64,000 nucleotides of DNA from Bog-473 sp963834405 (GCA_963834405.1 CAWIBX010000007.1:868001-932000); one strand, 5' to 3'. Shown: positions 35,394 through 45,093, counted from the stretch's first letter. The notes: generated from the sequence alone by a model not told the origin. A program made the numbers and translations.

Positions 35394-36214
35394 TGTTGCT
35401 GTTGACAGAGGTCGCCGACCAAGTGGCGACGGTGACGCTCAACCGTCCCGACGCGCGCAACGCGCTCTCGGGTGCACTGACCAGCGAGCTCGACGACATC
35501 GTCACCGAGCTCGACGGCCGCGACGACGTGGCGTGCATCATCCTCACCGGCGCCGATCCCGCCTTCTGCGCCGGTGTCGACCTCAAGGCGCTCTCGACCG
35601 AACCGCGATCGGAACAGCCGGACCGCCAGAGTGGCCCCTTGGCCCATCTCGGGTTCCTGCCCCCGCACGAGACGCCGGTGATCGGCGCCATCAACGGCCC
35701 GACCGTGACGGGCGGTCTGGAGCTCGCGCTCTGCTGCGACTTCCTCATCGCCTCGGAACGCGCCCGCTTCGCGGACACCCACGCCCGCGTCGGCGCGATG
35801 CCGGGGGCGGGCCTCACCATCCGGCTCCCGCAGCTCATCGGCGTCGACCGCGCCCGCCGCATGAGCTTCACCGGCGATTTCATTGACGCGGCGACGGCGC
35901 TGGCGTGGGGCCTGGTCGTCGAGGTCGTACCCCATGAGGCCTTGTTGCCGCGGGCGCGCGAACTGGCGGCCGCCGTGGTGTCGATCCCGTCCGACAACAT
36001 CCGCGAGATCCGCCGCATGTACGACGCGATGAGCGCGCTGGCCGGGGCTGGGGAGGAGGCGTGGGTCGCGGAGTCGGAGTGGTCGCGCCGCTGGATGGCC
36101 GATCGCTTCGACCAGTCGCGACTGGCCGGCGAGCGCGAGCGCATCATGGCGCGGGGGCGGGCGCAGAACACGGGGCTAGGCGGCGACGGCGAGGGCGCCG
36201 GCACATCGGGGTGA
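35393..36214 (+). CDS. Enoyl-CoA hydratase/isomerase family protein
   Basis: A 273-residue crotonase-fold protein. NRPDARNALSGALTSELDDI and FCAGVDLKALS give the CoA site, and INGPTVTGGLELALCCDF the oxyanion hole. The two glutamates that hydratases use are replaced: the usual PEINLG position reads THARVG, and the second (in A-M-E-x-V-L-T-G) reads RRMSFTG. So it is probably not a classical hydratase; isomerase, dehalogenase or decarboxylase activity is possible. It is coupled on both sides: TGATG with the NTF2-like gene and GTGA with the F420 enzyme. Confidence 0.85.
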   Translation: MLLLTEVADQVATVTLNRPDARNALSGALTSELDDIVTELDGRDDVACIILTGADPAFCAGVDLKALSTEPRSEQPDRQSGPLAHLGFLPPHETPVIGAINGPTVTGGLELALCCDFLIASERARFADTHARVGAMPGAGLTIRLPQLIGVDRARRMSFTGDFIDAATALAWGLVVEVVPHEALLPRARELAAAVVSIPSDNIREIRRMYDAMSALAGAGEEAWVAESEWSRRWMADRFDQSRLAGERERIMARGRAQNTGLGGDGEGAGTSG

Positions 36215-37245
36215 AGGTCTACGCGGGCATGGACCCGCGCCTCAGCCTGCCCGATGCGGTCGCGCGCGCCAGCCGGGTGGAGGCCCTCGGTTACGACGGC
36301 CTCCACGTCGCCGAGACCGTGCACGACTCTCTCTCCGTCGCGCTGTTGGTGGCGGAGTACACCCAACGCATCACCGTGCGCACGAGCGTCGCCCTCGCCT
36401 TCACCCGCAGCCCCACCCTGGTGGCCTACGCGGCGTGGGACCTGGCCAAGCACAGCGGCGGTCGCTTCCAGCTCGGCCTGGGGACGCAGATCCGGCAGAA
36501 CATTGAGGACCGCTACGCCGTGCCCTTCGGCGAAGACCCGATCGGCCGGCTGCGCGACTACGTCGGCGCCGTCCGAGCCTGCTTCGCCGCTTTCGCAACG
36601 GGCGAGGTGCCCGACTACCGGAGCGCGCACTACCGGATCACCCGGCTGCAGCCGTACTTCAACCCCGGCCCCGAGCCCGGGACGGCGCCCCCACCCATCT
36701 ACCTGGGGGGCGTACAGCGGCGGGCCTGCGAGCTGGCGGGCGCCGTGGGTGACGGGTTCGTGAGCCACCCGACCAACTCCAACCCGCGCTACCTGCGTGA
36801 GGTCTGCCTGCCGGCGCTCGCGGCCGGCGCGGTCGCCGAGGGTCGCGACCTCGCCGCCGACGGCTTCGAGACGGTGATCGGGACGCCCGTGGTCACCGGT
36901 GCGACGCCGGCCGCGGTGGCGGCCGAACGGGAGCGCCAGCGCCGGCTCCTCGCCTTTCTGTATTCGACGCCCGCTTATGCGCCGACGCTCGAGCTGTACG
37001 GCTGGTCCGATGTCGGGCCACGCCTACGCGATCTGGTGCGCCACGACCGCTGGGACGACCTGGGCGACGTCCTGCCCGACGAGGTCCTCGACACCCTCGT
37101 GCCGTGCGGCACGTTCGAGGAGCTGCCCGGCGTCCTGCTCGAACGCTTCGGGGGGCTGGGCCGGGGCATCGTCGTCAGCCCGCCGGGAGACCCGGGCGAC
37201 GACCGGGCGTTCCGGGACGTGGTGACGGCACTGCAGGAGGGCTGA
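36211..37245 (+). CDS. LLM-class F420-dependent oxidoreductase
   Basis: A 344-residue luciferase-like TIM barrel. It begins VKVYAGMDPRLSLPDAVARA and has SVALAFTRSPTLVAYAAWDL, GGRFQLGLGTQIRQNIEDRY and PPPIYLGGVQRRACELAGAV. These fit a subgroup of F420-linked oxidoreductases of actinobacteria (the TIGR03617 group by memory). The GTG at 36211 overlaps the crotonase stop by four bases. With that gene and the NTF2-like one it makes a three-gene operon for a CoA-ester or lipid compound. Confidence 0.87.
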   Translation: MKVYAGMDPRLSLPDAVARASRVEALGYDGLHVAETVHDSLSVALLVAEYTQRITVRTSVALAFTRSPTLVAYAAWDLAKHSGGRFQLGLGTQIRQNIEDRYAVPFGEDPIGRLRDYVGAVRACFAAFATGEVPDYRSAHYRITRLQPYFNPGPEPGTAPPPIYLGGVQRRACELAGAVGDGFVSHPTNSNPRYLREVCLPALAAGAVAEGRDLAADGFETVIGTPVVTGATPAAVAAERERQRRLLAFLYSTPAYAPTLELYGWSDVGPRLRDLVRHDRWDDLGDVLPDEVLDTLVPCGTFEELPGVLLERFGGLGRGIVVSPPGDPGDDRAFRDVVTALQEG

Positions 37246-37314
37246 GGCCTCAAGGGCTGGCGGTGCCGGCAGAGGTCCGTGGCGTGCCACAGGTGGCGCC
37301 GCATCGGAGCGCGA

Positions 37315-37387
37315 CTTCTCATAACTGCGAGATACGAGAAGCCACAGCGTCAGTTATCTGCCAAATGCGAGAAGCCCCAGCTTCTCG
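37315..37387. terminator. Cluster of inverted repeats between convergent genes
   Basis: CTTCTC (37315) pairs with GAGAAG (37336-37341); ATAACTG (37321-37327) with CAGTTAT (37351-37357); and CGAGAAGC-ccca-GCTTCTCG (37368-37387) is a perfect 8-bp hairpin. It ends transcripts from the F420 enzyme and the aldo/keto reductase from opposite sides. Confidence 0.6.
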
Positions 37388-37458
37388 GAACGGCGGTCAA
37401 CGGGAAGCTCGGTCCCAAAGGACTGCGGGACCGACGTCTCAGCGGGGCATCGGGAAGA

Positions 37459-38343
37459 TCAGCTCGTCGCCCGCCATGGCGTCGACGGCGGCCCCGCGCG
37501 CCCCTCGTCCATCGGGCGGAAGCGTTCCGCCGAGGCGAGGACCCGGGGGAGCAAGGCCATGTCGCCCGGCGTGCAGAACGCGTGCACGCCGGGTGTCGAG
37601 AGGGCGAAATGGATCCCCCGATCGAGCTCGTCGTCGCCGGCCACCGGCTCGTACCACGAGGACGCCCAGCGGTCGGCCGTGGCCGGACTGCCCTCCACGG
37701 CGTCGGACAGGGGGCGGCGGTCGGCCCAGGGTCGGTGCGCCGCCGCCTTGATCACCATTACCCCGAGGTCGCGTTGTGCGCACAGCTCGAGCAGCTCCTC
37801 GGCCGCCTCCCGGTACTCGGCCCGCGACCACAGGGCCGGGTAGACGGGGAACATCACGGTGTCCAGGTCGAAGCGGCGCAGCGCCTCGAGGTGCGCCCGT
37901 GGCACCTCGAGGTCGTGGCCGGTGATGCCGGCAAAACGGGTGTGGCCGGCGTCGCGTAAGGCCAGAATCTTCTCGATCGCGGCCGACCGGCGGTCCAACT
38001 CCGCCAGCGACGTCACCGCGTGCGCCTGATAGAGGTCCAGCACCTCGGCATTGAGGAGCCGACGCGTGTTGTCGAACTGGTCGACGACGCCATCGGGGTT
38101 GGCCCGCAGCGTCTTACCGGCGATGAACATCTCCTCGCGGCGCCCCGCGAGATGCGGCCCCACGACCGACTCGGCGTCGCCGTATTGCGGCGCGATGTCG
38201 AGGTGGTTCACCCCGTGATCGAGAGCGAGCTGGAGCCAGGTTCCGGCCTCCTCGACCGTGGCCGCCCAGCAAGCTGCACCGCCGAGTACGGCCATGCTGC
38301 TCTCGTGCCCGGTGCGCCCGAGCCGGCGGCGTTCCATCGCCAT
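37459..38343 (-). CDS. Aldo/keto reductase, altered C-terminus
   Basis: A 294-residue AKR. Tetrad residues are seen: Asp and Tyr in HLDIAPQYGDAES, Lys in FIAGKTLRANP and His in DLYQAHAVTS. The substrate would be an aldehyde or ketone. The last 14 residues look out of frame: one base away the same DNA reads AAVDAMAGDELIFPMPR and stops at 37439, a more natural ending. A missing base in the GGGG run near 37496-37500 would explain it, so either a sequence error or a late frameshift. Four bases separate it from the upstream VOC gene. Confidence 0.8.
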   Translation of the reverse strand: MAMERRRLGRTGHESSMAVLGGAACWAATVEEAGTWLQLALDHGVNHLDIAPQYGDAESVVGPHLAGRREEMFIAGKTLRANPDGVVDQFDNTRRLLNAEVLDLYQAHAVTSLAELDRRSAAIEKILALRDAGHTRFAGITGHDLEVPRAHLEALRRFDLDTVMFPVYPALWSRAEYREAAEELLELCAQRDLGVMVIKAAAHRPWADRRPLSDAVEGSPATADRWASSWYEPVAGDDELDRGIHFALSTPGVHAFCTPGDMALLPRVLASAERFRPMDEGRAGPPSTPWRATS

Positions 38344-38347
38344 GTCG

Positions 38348-39118
38348 TCAGGACTTGAAGGTCAGGACGTTGAACACGGCGCCGACGTTGTCGGTGAGGA
38401 CGGCAAACCGTCCCGGTTCGATGTCCATTGGACCGTGCAGGAGCGCGCCGCCGAGTTCCTTCGCCTTCTCGACGCTGGCGTCGGTGTCGGTGACCGCGAA
38501 GTAGACGCCCCAGTTGGGCGGCATCTCGGCTGGCATCATGTCGTTCTTCAGCATCATGCCGCCGACCGAACGATCGGCCAGCTTCCACTCCGTGTACGCG
38601 GGTGCCTCTCCAGGCGGGCCCTGGTCCGCTGCGTCCCACCCGAAGACCGCCTTGTAGAAGGCCTTCGACTTGTCGAGGTCCGTCGTGATCAGCTCGTTCC
38701 AGCACAGCGCGCCGGGTTCGTTGACCACCTGTGCCCCGGTGTGCTGGTTCGGCTGCCACAGGCCGATGACCGCGCCGAGCGGGTCGGCGAAGACGGCCAT
38801 GCGGCCGGCCTCCATCACGTCCATGGGCTCGGCAAAGACGGCGCCGCCGTTGGCCTTCACCTTGCCGATGGTGTCGTCCGCGCTGTCCACGTTCACGTAC
38901 GTCAGCCACATGGCCGGCATCCCCGGGTTCATCTGCGGGCCGAGCCCGGCCACCGTCTTCCCGCCGATGTCGCACACCGAGTAGCCGCCCGCCTCCGCCG
39001 GCCCCTCGGGACAATTCCACCCCAACAGCGCGCCGTAAAACTCCTTGGACTTGGGAAGATTCGTGCTCCCGAGGTCCACCCAGGACGGGACTCCGTTCTC
39101 GTAACGCTCCATCTCCAC
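38348..39118 (-). CDS. VOC family protein (two glyoxalase-like domains)
   Basis: A 256-residue protein made of two vicinal-oxygen-chelate units. The first is VDLGSTNLPKSKEFYGALLG to GRMAVFADPLGAVIGLWQP, and the second is WNELITTDLDKSKAFYKAVF to GRFAVLTDNVGAVFNVLTF. Each has the F-Y-x-x-x-(L/F)-G helix typical of the fold. Relatives are dioxygenases, glyoxalases or resistance proteins. The substrate is unknown. It is transcribed ahead of the aldo/keto reductase, with only four bases between. Confidence 0.85.
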   Translation of the reverse strand: MEMERYENGVPSWVDLGSTNLPKSKEFYGALLGWNCPEGPAEAGGYSVCDIGGKTVAGLGPQMNPGMPAMWLTYVNVDSADDTIGKVKANGGAVFAEPMDVMEAGRMAVFADPLGAVIGLWQPNQHTGAQVVNEPGALCWNELITTDLDKSKAFYKAVFGWDAADQGPPGEAPAYTEWKLADRSVGGMMLKNDMMPAEMPPNWGVYFAVTDTDASVEKAKELGGALLHGPMDIEPGRFAVLTDNVGAVFNVLTFKS

Positions 39119-39230
39119 CGTGCAACCTCCTCGTGCAGACGCCGACGGATCCGACGGTACCCGATCGATCGCCCATCTGCACCGGCCCAGATGGAATGAT
39201 CACGGGCGTGACACGCAGCGGCCAGACGCC

Positions 39231-39713
39231 ATGAGCCCAGGCCCGGTCGGCTCCCGGGTGGAGCAGCTGGCGCAGGCCATCGCGGAGCGGATCGTGCCGC
39301 TGATAGTTGACGCCATCGACATCGACGCCATCCTCGACAAGGTCGACATAGAGAAGCTCATCGACCGCGTTGACATCGAGAAGGTCGTGGAACGGGTCGA
39401 CATAGAGAAGATCGTGGAGCGGGTCGACGTCCAGAAGATCATCGAGCGCGTGGATATCAATGCCATCGTGAACGAAATCGACATCGACGCCCTCGTGGAA
39501 CAGACGGAGATCGGGTCGATCATCGCCCGTTCCACCACAGGCATCCTGACCGAGGTCCTCGACGTCATCCGCAGCCAGGGTGTCGGGCTCGACGACTTCA
39601 TTTTCCGCTGGGGCAACCGGCTGATCGGACGCAGCCAGAAGGTCGCCGACTGGCCCGTGGGACCACCGCTCCTGTGTGGAGCCGATGGGGGCGGCGGGAG
39701 CGTGAGGCCATGA
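39231..39713 (+). CDS. Nine-residue amphipathic repeat protein
   Basis: A 160-residue protein. From residue 25 it repeats a nine-residue unit: KLIDRVDIE, KVVERVDIE, KIVERVDVQ, KIIERVDIN, AIVNEIDID, ALVEQTEIG. This gives a regular alternation of Ile/Val and charged residues, most likely a helical solenoid or a membrane-associated coil. The last 50 residues carry a mixed tail (IFRWGNRLIGRSQKVADWP). I recognise the arrangement only as a protein found in front of RDD genes in actinobacteria. Its stop overlaps the RDD start (ATGA), so the two proteins are probably partners. Confidence 0.75.
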   Translation: MSPGPVGSRVEQLAQAIAERIVPLIVDAIDIDAILDKVDIEKLIDRVDIEKVVERVDIEKIVERVDVQKIIERVDINAIVNEIDIDALVEQTEIGSIIARSTTGILTEVLDVIRSQGVGLDDFIFRWGNRLIGRSQKVADWPVGPPLLCGADGGGGSVRP

Positions 39714-40330
39714 CAACGGTCCCGATGCCCCCGCCGGAGATGACGGTCGGCCGGCAGGGCCACTACGCCGGAGCGATCAGCCGGCTGGTGGCCTTCGCGG
39801 CCGACGTGGGCGCTTCCTGGGGGCTCTATCTCCTGGGCTCCGCCCTGCTCAACTTCGCGATCAAGTTGGTGACGGGCCACTCCTTCACGCTCACCAATCA
39901 CCGGATCGCCGCGTTCATCGTGTTGGGGGTGTGGGAGTTCCTCTACTACGCCTACCAATGGGCGGTCAGCGGCAAGACGATCGGCATGGCCCTCTTCGGC
40001 GTGCAGGTGGTGACGGTCCAGGGCGGCCCGATAAGCCCGCGTCAAGCCGTCCTGCGCACGATCGGCCTCGGACTGACGCTGCTGACACTGGGCATCGGGT
40101 CCCTCGGCATCGTCTACCAGCGAGAGCGCCGTGCCCTGGACGACTTCATCGCCGGAACCGCCGTCGTGTACGACTGGGACGCCAAGGCTGCTCGCCTGCG
40201 CTGGCTCGCCCGCTCAGAGGCACACGGGCTCTCCCGCCAGCGCTCCTTGGTCCCCACCGAGCCGGCAACGGCATCGGCCGCTCCGGCTCCGGCCGCGCCG
40301 TCCCCGGAGCACCCAGCGCCCCAGGGCTAA
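39710..40330 (+). CDS. RDD family membrane protein
   Basis: A 206-residue inner-membrane protein with the RDD domain. The first helix follows YAGAISRLVAFAADVGASWG (the R...D residues that name the family), then WEFLYYAYQWAVSGKTIGMA and QAVLRTIGLGLTLLTLGIGS, with the closing D in RRALDDFIAGTAVVYDW. The tail is Ala/Pro-rich. Members are thought to transport small solutes or ions. Coupled by 4 bp to the repeat protein upstream. Confidence 0.85.
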   Translation: MTTVPMPPPEMTVGRQGHYAGAISRLVAFAADVGASWGLYLLGSALLNFAIKLVTGHSFTLTNHRIAAFIVLGVWEFLYYAYQWAVSGKTIGMALFGVQVVTVQGGPISPRQAVLRTIGLGLTLLTLGIGSLGIVYQRERRALDDFIAGTAVVYDWDAKAARLRWLARSEAHGLSRQRSLVPTEPATASAAPAPAAPSPEHPAPQG

Positions 40331-40377
40331 CTCGACGGGAGCGGCGCCGGCGACCGGCCCCTCTACGATGCTCGGCC

Positions 40378-41181
40378 ATGTCCTTCGCCGAGATCTCGAG
40401 GCCACATCCGGGTGTGGCCGTCGTCATGCTGAACCGACCGGAGCGGATGAACGCGATGGCGTTCGACGTCATGATCCCCTTCCGCGACGCGCTGCGCGAG
40501 ATCGGCCACGACAACGAGACCCGGGTCGTCGTCATCACGGGGGCCGGCCGCGGGTTCTGCTCGGGCGCAGACCACGAGAACCCCGGGACCATCCCGCATA
40601 TCGAGGGCCTCACCTTCCCCACCATCGCGCTGCGGTCGATGGAGATGCTCGACGACGTCATCGTCACCATCCGCCGCCTCCATCAACCGGTGATCGCGGC
40701 CGTGAACGGGGCAGCCATCGGCGGTGGTTTCTGCCTCGCGCTCTCCGCCGACATCCGGATCGCCTCGGAGGAGGCCTACTTCCGCGCTGCGGGCATCAAC
40801 AATGGGCTGACGGCGGCCGAGCTCGGTCTGAGCTATTTGCTTCCCCGCGCCATCGGCCAGTCCCGGGCGGCCGAGATCATGCTGACCGGGCGAGACGTGG
40901 ACGCCACCGAGGCGGACCGGATCGGCCTCGTGTCGAGGGTCGTCCCCGGGGCCGATCTCCTCCCTGCCTGCTTCGAGCTGGCCGACCGCATCAACGGATG
41001 GAGCCGGGCGGGCGTGGAGCTCACGAAGCGCCAGCTGTGGAACAGCCTCGACGCCAGCAGCTTCCAGTCCCACATGGACGCAGAGGGCACCTCGCAGCTG
41101 TTCGTCCGTTGCCTCACCCGCAATTTCGAGGAGGCCGTGGCGGCGCGCAGGGAGGGCCGCTCCCCCGACTTCAAGGATTGA
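40378..41181 (+). CDS. Enoyl-CoA hydratase/isomerase family protein
   Basis: A 267-residue crotonase. NRPERMNAMAFDVMIPFRDA and FCSGADHENPG form the CoA-binding part; VNGAAIGGGFCLALSADIRI the oxyanion hole. The first catalytic glutamate position reads AAGINN (Gly for Glu). The second is kept in RAAEIMLTG, and an extra GLTAAELGLSYLLPRAIG motif is typical of a subgroup with different chemistry. It may be a hydratase or an isomerase. The ATG at 40378 fits the family start. It stands between the RDD gene and the convergent haemoglobin gene. Confidence 0.85.
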   Translation: MSFAEISRPHPGVAVVMLNRPERMNAMAFDVMIPFRDALREIGHDNETRVVVITGAGRGFCSGADHENPGTIPHIEGLTFPTIALRSMEMLDDVIVTIRRLHQPVIAAVNGAAIGGGFCLALSADIRIASEEAYFRAAGINNGLTAAELGLSYLLPRAIGQSRAAEIMLTGRDVDATEADRIGLVSRVVPGADLLPACFELADRINGWSRAGVELTKRQLWNSLDASSFQSHMDAEGTSQLFVRCLTRNFEEAVAARREGRSPDFKD

Positions 41182-41562
41182 TCAGGCGGTGTTCACGAGC
41201 GTGTTGGCCGCCATGTCGAGGTAGGCGCGCAGCTCCTCCGCATCCGCCTCCGTGATGCGCGCCGCCCCCAGCAGGGAGTCGAGCGCCTCGTGCATATGCC
41301 GGAGCCAGGCGTCGCGCTCGGCCGGCCCGATGACAAACGGGGCGTGGCGCATGCGAAGCCGCGGGTGCCCGCGCTGCTCGCTGTAGGTGGCGCGCCCGCC
41401 CCAGTACTGCATGAGGAACAGGGCGAGGTGCGCCGACGACTCGCTCAGATCCTCCGGGTAGAGCGGACGCAGGAGAGGATCGCCCGCCACGCCGAGGTAG
41501 AAGCGGTCCACCAGGTCGACGAAGAAGGATTCACCTCCGACCCGCTCGTACAGCGCGTCCAT
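41182..41562 (-). CDS. Truncated haemoglobin, group II (O-type)
   Basis: A 126-residue globin beginning MDALYERVGGESFFVDLVDR. The heme region includes FLMQYWGG, MRHAPFVIG (proximal His) and RDAWLRHM (Trp of the G8 position), as in O-type truncated haemoglobins that bind O2 or NO. An in-frame ATG 10 codons earlier exists, but the family begins near the chosen one. The stop is one base from the crotonase stop, so the two genes converge. The tRNA-Gly lies 38 bases upstream of the start. Confidence 0.88.
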   Translation of the reverse strand: MDALYERVGGESFFVDLVDRFYLGVAGDPLLRPLYPEDLSESSAHLALFLMQYWGGRATYSEQRGHPRLRMRHAPFVIGPAERDAWLRHMHEALDSLLGAARITEADAEELRAYLDMAANTLVNTA

Positions 41563-41600
41563 GCGATCGAGCGTAGAGGACTTAGAATGCACGCCGATCC

Positions 41601-42831
<1,231 letters not shown>

Positions 42832-42872
42832 TTGACTGAACCCCTGACGAAATCACTCTCTCGGAACGCTGC

Positions 42873-43163
42873 TCAGCGAACCCGTGGTTGGTGGGGAATG
42901 GTCTCCTGGGCGGACCCAGATGCCGCCGCAGGCTGCGATTTTTGCGCTAGCCGCTCGACGTACGCCTCGAGAGCAGCCGTCGGAATTCGACGGCTGGACC
43001 CAATCTGGATCGACTCGAGCTCCCCGGTGCGCAACAGCTCATAGACCTTCGTGCGACAGATGGCCAGCGAAGCGCCAGCCTGCTCGGCCGTCACGAGAAG
43101 CGGCTTCAAGCGCGGTTCGTATCCGGATTCGTTGGGACCAAGGCTGTGTCTCAAGTCCTGCAT
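42873..43163 (-). CDS. Excisionase-like HTH protein
   Basis: A 96-residue protein with a winged-helix excisionase motif in the middle (LLVTAEQAGASLAICRTKVY, then ELLRTGELESIQIGSSRRIP, then TAALEAYVERL). Such proteins bind the att region and direct excision. It sits 41 bp ahead of the integrase on the same strand, the usual order of a small integrative element. Two overlapping palindromes stand 20 bp upstream and are probably its binding sites or its promoter control. Confidence 0.8.
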   Translation of the reverse strand: MQDLRHSLGPNESGYEPRLKPLLVTAEQAGASLAICRTKVYELLRTGELESIQIGSSRRIPTAALEAYVERLAQKSQPAAASGSAQETIPHQPRVR

Positions 43164-43182
43164 CGGATGCCTCGATGGCGTC

Positions 43183-43213
43183 GGAAGGAACTTCCTTCCC
43201 TACCTATGTAGGG
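43183..43213. promoter_or_regulatory. Two overlapping palindromes before the excisionase gene
   Basis: GGAAGGAA-c-TTCCTTCC (43183-43199) is a perfect 8-bp inverted repeat with a single central base. CCCTAC-ctat-GTAGGG (43198-43213) is a perfect 6-bp repeat that shares two bases with it. Both lie 20-50 bp before the ATG at 43163. Confidence 0.6.
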
Positions 43214-43599
43214 ACAGCGAGCAGGCCAAACCGAACAACATCGAGGTCAGAGGCGGCATTGAGGGGCAAATCGAATTCCGTTTTGTGACAGGCGTCCTTC
43301 GGTCAGACGGGACGTGGTGAGACACAGCGGGACGAATCGAGATCCCGCGCTGGGACGAAAGAACGAGAGCAGAAGCGGTTGGTGGGGAGTCGGAGAAGGT
43401 CGACGGACGGCATCTCTGACGAACTAGAAGCCAGGATTTGTCAGAGGTTTTCTCTCTACTGTCTCAACCCGCAGGGCGCTTCGCGGCGGCTCCGCCGCCG
43501 CCTCGGCCGGCGGTCACCAAGCCAGCTATCAAACTGCCCCCTACCGAAGCAGGCACCATGGGGATACCCCTCCAAGCCTTCCCACCTACCGGCGCGAAC
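43214..43599. other. 386-bp intergenic region in the island
   Basis: No gene with recognisable sequence. It holds an imperfect repeat CAGCGGG...CCCGCGCTG near 43327-43353, perhaps the excisionase-side promoter, and the start region of the phosphotransferase, whose frame is open from 43438 but looks non-conserved before about 43600. Confidence 0.35.
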
Positions 43600-44553
43600 A
43601 TGACAGGTGTGCTGGAACGGTTCACACACGTCGAACCTAGAGACCTGGATCTGTGGTGTCGGATACATCTCGGCGCGGGACTCCAGGTGGAGCTGTTTCG
43701 CGACGGTCACCTATCAAGGGTCATCGGGGTCAGGTTGACCTCTGGTCAGCACGTTGTGGTGAAGGTCCGGCAGCGCTCGTCGCGACTCGTGGCATGCTCC
43801 ACCGCACACCGGGTCCTCTTCGAGCGGGGATTTCCGTGCCCCGAGCCCCTCGTCGATTTGGAGCCCTTGGGCGAGGGAGTTGCCAGCGCCGAGGCGATGA
43901 TCGTCGGTGGTGAGGTTTTTCCCGACTCGGGTCGCTGTCCCGACCCTTTCGCCAAAGCGCTCGCTCATTTGATTGCGATGGCTCCTACAGCAGAGGAACT
44001 GGGATCGCTCGAACCCGCCCCGCCTTGGACCGCTCCAACCAATGAAGTATCGGATTTGTGGCCGTGGCCCGACGACCTCGAAGTCGATCTGAACACTGTG
44101 GATGGACCGGCCTGGATTGAGCAAGGCGCCCGCGTCGCCCGCGATCGACTCCAATCCTGCGGGCAGCAAGTCACAATCGGCCATGGGGACTGGTACACAG
44201 CCAACCTGCGTTGGGCAGATCGCAGTCTGCTTGCGGTATTCGACTGGGACAGCGTCATTGCCGCCCCTGAACCGGTCATCGTTGGATTGGCAGCGGCTGT
44301 GTACGCCACGACCGAAGTGGGCACCGAGGCCAACATCGATGAGACCGAGCGGTTTCTGGATGCCTACTCGTCAGCGCGGTCCCGTGCCTTCAGTAGTGCT
44401 GAGTTGGAGGAAGCCTGGGCTGCTGGTCTGTGGAATCGATGCTTCGATGCCAAGAAGCAGTTCGTTACCGCAGGCAGAGTCTTCTCATTATCGGAGCGCG
44501 AGTCATTGGAGAGACAGAGGCGCGCAGGTTTCAACAGGACCCAATCGGGCTAA
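43600..44553 (+). CDS. Aminoglycoside phosphotransferase-family protein
   Basis: A 317-residue kinase-like protein. ATP-side segments are VVVKVRQRSSRLVACSTAHR and the catalytic loop is TIGHGDWYTANLRWADRSLL (H-G-D-x-x-x-x-N), followed by AVFDWDSVIAAPEPVIVGL (D-x-D metal site). Relatives phosphorylate aminoglycosides, homoserine or other alcohols; the substrate cannot be named. In-frame starts at 43438 and 43558 exist; I take 43600, the last ATG before the conserved part. It is single-gene cargo next to the integration module. Confidence 0.75.
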   Translation: MTGVLERFTHVEPRDLDLWCRIHLGAGLQVELFRDGHLSRVIGVRLTSGQHVVVKVRQRSSRLVACSTAHRVLFERGFPCPEPLVDLEPLGEGVASAEAMIVGGEVFPDSGRCPDPFAKALAHLIAMAPTAEELGSLEPAPPWTAPTNEVSDLWPWPDDLEVDLNTVDGPAWIEQGARVARDRLQSCGQQVTIGHGDWYTANLRWADRSLLAVFDWDSVIAAPEPVIVGLAAAVYATTEVGTEANIDETERFLDAYSSARSRAFSSAELEEAWAAGLWNRCFDAKKQFVTAGRVFSLSERESLERQRRAGFNRTQSG

Positions 44554-44763
44554 TAGAACGGGTTGCCCGCTCAGGCGGCGGAGCACCGGTCTTGCGCCTC
44601 TACCGGATTGCATTGAAATAGTGAGGTAGGCCGCTGGTTCGGTATGGCCGGTGCGGCGAATGGGCGGACGGGAACAAACGACCACTATCAACGACCGCAC
44701 TATCGAAACTGAATCGGCCTGGGATCCCCGGAGGCTCCATACCTTGGAAACGAGGATGGAGTC

Positions 44764-45093
44764 ATGGAACAGAAGCCGAGAACGAAGCGGTATCCGCCTG
44801 AGCTGAAGGAGCGGGCGGTGCGCATGGTGTTGGACCTGCGAGAGCAGGATCCGCACGACAAGACGGTGATCTCGCGGGTGGCCCGACAGCTGGGCGTGGG
44901 CGACGAGTCGTTGCGCAGCTGGGTGAAGCGTGCCGACGTCGACGCCGGCAAGCGCCCGGGGCTGACGAGCGACGAGCAGGCCGAGCTCAAGCGGCTGCGC
45001 AAGGAGAACTTCGAGCTTCGCCGGGCCAATGACATCTTGCAGGCTGCGGCGACTTTCTTCGGGGCGGAGCTCGACCGCCGACACAAGAAGTAG
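44764..45093 (+). CDS. IS3 OrfA (helix-turn-helix subunit)
   Basis: A 109-residue protein, MEQKPRTKRYPPELKERAVR, with the transposase HTH (VISRVARQLGVGDESLRSWV) and a leucine-rich coiled coil at the end (EQAELKRLRKENFELRRAND). It recognises the element ends. Its stop TAG is crossed by the OrfB frame, which lies one base back, so the active OrfAB is probably made by -1 frameshifting near CACAAGAAGTAG. Confidence 0.9.
   Translation: MEQKPRTKRYPPELKERAVRMVLDLREQDPHDKTVISRVARQLGVGDESLRSWVKRADVDAGKRPGLTSDEQAELKRLRKENFELRRANDILQAAATFFGAELDRRHKK

Noticed and set aside
43051..43320. Plus-strand 89-residue frame over the excisionase
   Set aside because: Antisense to a clear excisionase HTH and through its palindromes.
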